Shown: positions 63,017 to 64,000 of the stretch, piece after piece
Numbering within the stretch: position 1 is the stretch's first letter
How the letters are laid out: the number at the start of each line of letters is the position of its first letter
Source of the DNA: Listeria cossartiae subsp. cayugensis
Lineage (GTDB): Bacteria; Bacillota; Bacilli; Lactobacillales; Listeriaceae
Direction: 5' to 3'
NCBI RefSeq assembly: GCF_014229095.1
Contig: NZ_JAARZC010000002.1
Location: 434,001 to 498,000, forward strand
Length of the DNA stretch: 64,000 nucleotides
The notes under the pieces: generated by a model
What the model saw: the letters and a program-made list of their open reading frames with translations, nothing else
What the model was told of the DNA's origin: nothing
The model's database searches: none
Made by a program: the position numbers and the translations under genes

Positions 63017-63064
63017 GTTCATTTTCTAAGCAGCTTTTTGCTCGTAGCTGTTTAGAAAATGAAC
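63017..63064 (+). promoter_or_regulatory. 19-bp hairpin in the rnc leader
   Basis: GTTCATTTTCTAAGCAGCT and AGCTGTTTAGAAAATGAAC pair at all 19 positions (one G-T) around a 10-nt loop, ending 28 bp before the rnc ATG. No U-run follows. It is a candidate RNase III cleavage site for autoregulation. Confidence 0.7.
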
Positions 63065-63092
63065 TTGCTTATTAAAGAGAGGAGCAAGTGAA

Positions 63093-63782
63093 ATGAATCA
63101 ATGGGAAGAGTTACAAGAAAGCGTTGGATTCGATTTTAAAGATGTAGAATTATTAAAACAAGCATTTACACATTCCTCGTACGTCAATGAACACCGCCGG
63201 GAAAATGTGAAAGATAATGAACGCCTCGAATTTTTGGGTGATGCAGTACTAGAACTAACGGTATCAGATTATCTTTTTAATAAATATCCAGAAATGGCAG
63301 AAGGACACATGACAAAAATGCGTGCAGCAATTGTTTGCGAGCCTTCTTTAGTTGAGTTTGCGGAAGCAGTCCACTTTTCCAAATATGTTCGACTTGGTAA
63401 AGGGGAAGAAAAAGCTGGCGGGAGAACTCGTCCAGCACTTCTTGCGGATGTATTTGAATCGTTTATCGGCGCGCTTTATTTAGATAATGGTATCGATAAA
63501 GTCGTGACATTTTTAGAACGCGTTATTTTTCCGAAGATTGATGCAGGGGCTTACCTACAAACAGTCGATTATAAAACGCAACTGCAAGAAATTGTTCAAC
63601 GGGACCGTGATGTCTTGATCGAATATGATATCCTTGGCGAAACAGGGCCTGCGCACAATAAAGCATTCGACGCACAAGTAATTGTTAATGGACAAGTACT
63701 TGGAAAAGGTAGCGGCAGAACAAAAAAACAAGCAGAACAAAGTGCGGCACAATTTGCAATAAACCAACTAACACACAGATAA
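63093..63782 (+). CDS. rnc: Ribonuclease III
   Basis: A 229 aa dsRNA-specific endoribonuclease. The catalytic signature [14 protein letters not shown] is near residue 42, a second acidic site follows in [12 protein letters not shown], and the C-terminal dsRNA-binding domain (about 158-226) ends with [13 protein letters not shown]. It matures rRNA and processes sRNA duplexes. A long hairpin lies just upstream. smc follows 22 bp downstream, as in Bacillus. Confidence 0.97.
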   Translation: MNQWEELQESVGFDFKDVELLKQAFTHSSYVNEHRRENVKDNERLEFLGDAVLELTVSDYLFNKYPEMAEGHMTKMRAAIVCEPSLVEFAEAVHFSKYVRLGKGEEKAGGRTRPALLADVFESFIGALYLDNGIDKVVTFLERVIFPKIDAGAYLQTVDYKTQLQEIVQRDRDVLIEYDILGETGPAHNKAFDAQVIVNGQVLGKGSGRTKKQAEQSAAQFAINQLTHR

Positions 63783-63804
63783 ACAAAAATGGAGGTGTCC
63801 GGAC

Positions 63805-64000
63805 ATGTTATTAAAACGATTAGAAATGAATGGCTTTAAATCCTTTGCTGACAAAGTTGCGATAGATTTCGTGCCCGGCATGACTGCAGTTGTAGGACCA
63901 AATGGCAGCGGGAAAAGTAATATTACAGAAGCAATCCGCTGGGTACTTGGTGAGCAGTCCGCTAAATCGCTCCGTGGTGGCCGAATGGGCGACGTTATTT
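63805..64000 (+). CDS. smc: Chromosome segregation SMC protein (partial, 5' end)
   Basis: Only the first 65 codons are inside the window. The N-terminus [16 protein letters not shown] and Walker [13 protein letters not shown] (about residues 30-38) identify the SMC ATPase of the condensin complex. The RBS is GGAGGTG. The rest lies beyond the window end. Confidence 0.96.
   Translation, partial: MLLKRLEMNGFKSFADKVAIDFVPGMTAVVGPNGSGKSNITEAIRWVLGEQSAKSLRGGRMGDVI

Overview
The window comes from the chromosome of a low-GC Firmicute and is almost certainly Listeria (L. monocytogenes or a close sensu stricto relative). I base this on gene order and protein wording I recognise: a ppdK-YqfL-CcpN block, csoR-copA-copZ, an RsbR-type stressosome paralogue, the complete pyr operon, FbpA/RqcH, stp-prkA, and fapR-plsX-fabD-fabG-acpP-rnc-smc. 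Almost all of it is core genome with strong ribosome-binding sites (RBSs), tight operons and clear intrinsic terminators.

Layout. 1-4.3 kb (minus strand): a CcpN-like repressor, the PPDK regulatory protein and pyruvate phosphate dikinase form one operon, with CcpN-like boxes at its promoter. 4.3-11.3 kb: a hemolysin-III family membrane protein, a DegV lipid-binding protein, an SGNH esterase, a YpmS-like protein, msrA-msrB, an oxidoreductase, yozE, deoD and a VanY-type carboxypeptidase. 11.3-14.2 kb: copper-inducible csoR-copA-copZ with a CsoR operator between the -35 and -10. 14.2-18.9 kb: ctpA, a MarR regulator and the manganese ABC transporter mntB-mntC-mntA with an MntR-like box. 18.8-20.2 kb: the one clearly accessory spot, a DUF5067-like membrane protein gene flanked by imperfect direct copies of the mntA/MATE junction. 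20.1-25.6 kb: a MATE efflux pump, an NCS2 purine permease, lspA-rluD, a stressosome protein and a small ORF that contains a terminator. 25.6-37.4 kb: pyrR-P-B-C-AA-AB-K-D-F-E with two PyrR attenuators. 37.4-39.8 kb (minus strand): an SDR-like protein and RqcH/FbpA. 39.8-52.7 kb: yicC-gmk-rpoZ, then coaBC-priA-fmt-rsmB-stp-prkA-rsgA-rpe-thiN. 52.7-57 kb: rpmB (minus strand), then yloU-fakA and sdaAB-sdaAA. 57-64 kb: recG, the FapR-controlled lipid synthesis genes, acpP, rnc and the start of smc.

Functional links. FakA (53.7 kb) and the DegV protein (5.1 kb) are the two partner types of exogenous fatty-acid activation, and PlsX, FabD, FabG and AcpP are the endogenous counterpart. PyrR controls UMP synthesis through RNA attenuation. 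CcpN, YqfL and PPDK link carbon status to PEP/pyruvate interconversion.

The most interesting structures I see are: (i) the duplicated mntA-terminator-MATE junction around the DUF5067 gene, as expected of a single-crossover or duplicative insertion; (ii) a nearly perfect 19-bp hairpin just upstream of rnc, a candidate RNase III autoregulatory site; (iii) the absence of a PyrR box between pyrP and pyrB; (iv) a terminator buried inside a small ORF. No rRNA, tRNA, CRISPR array, IS element or prophage was seen. All identifications were made by eye, without database searches.
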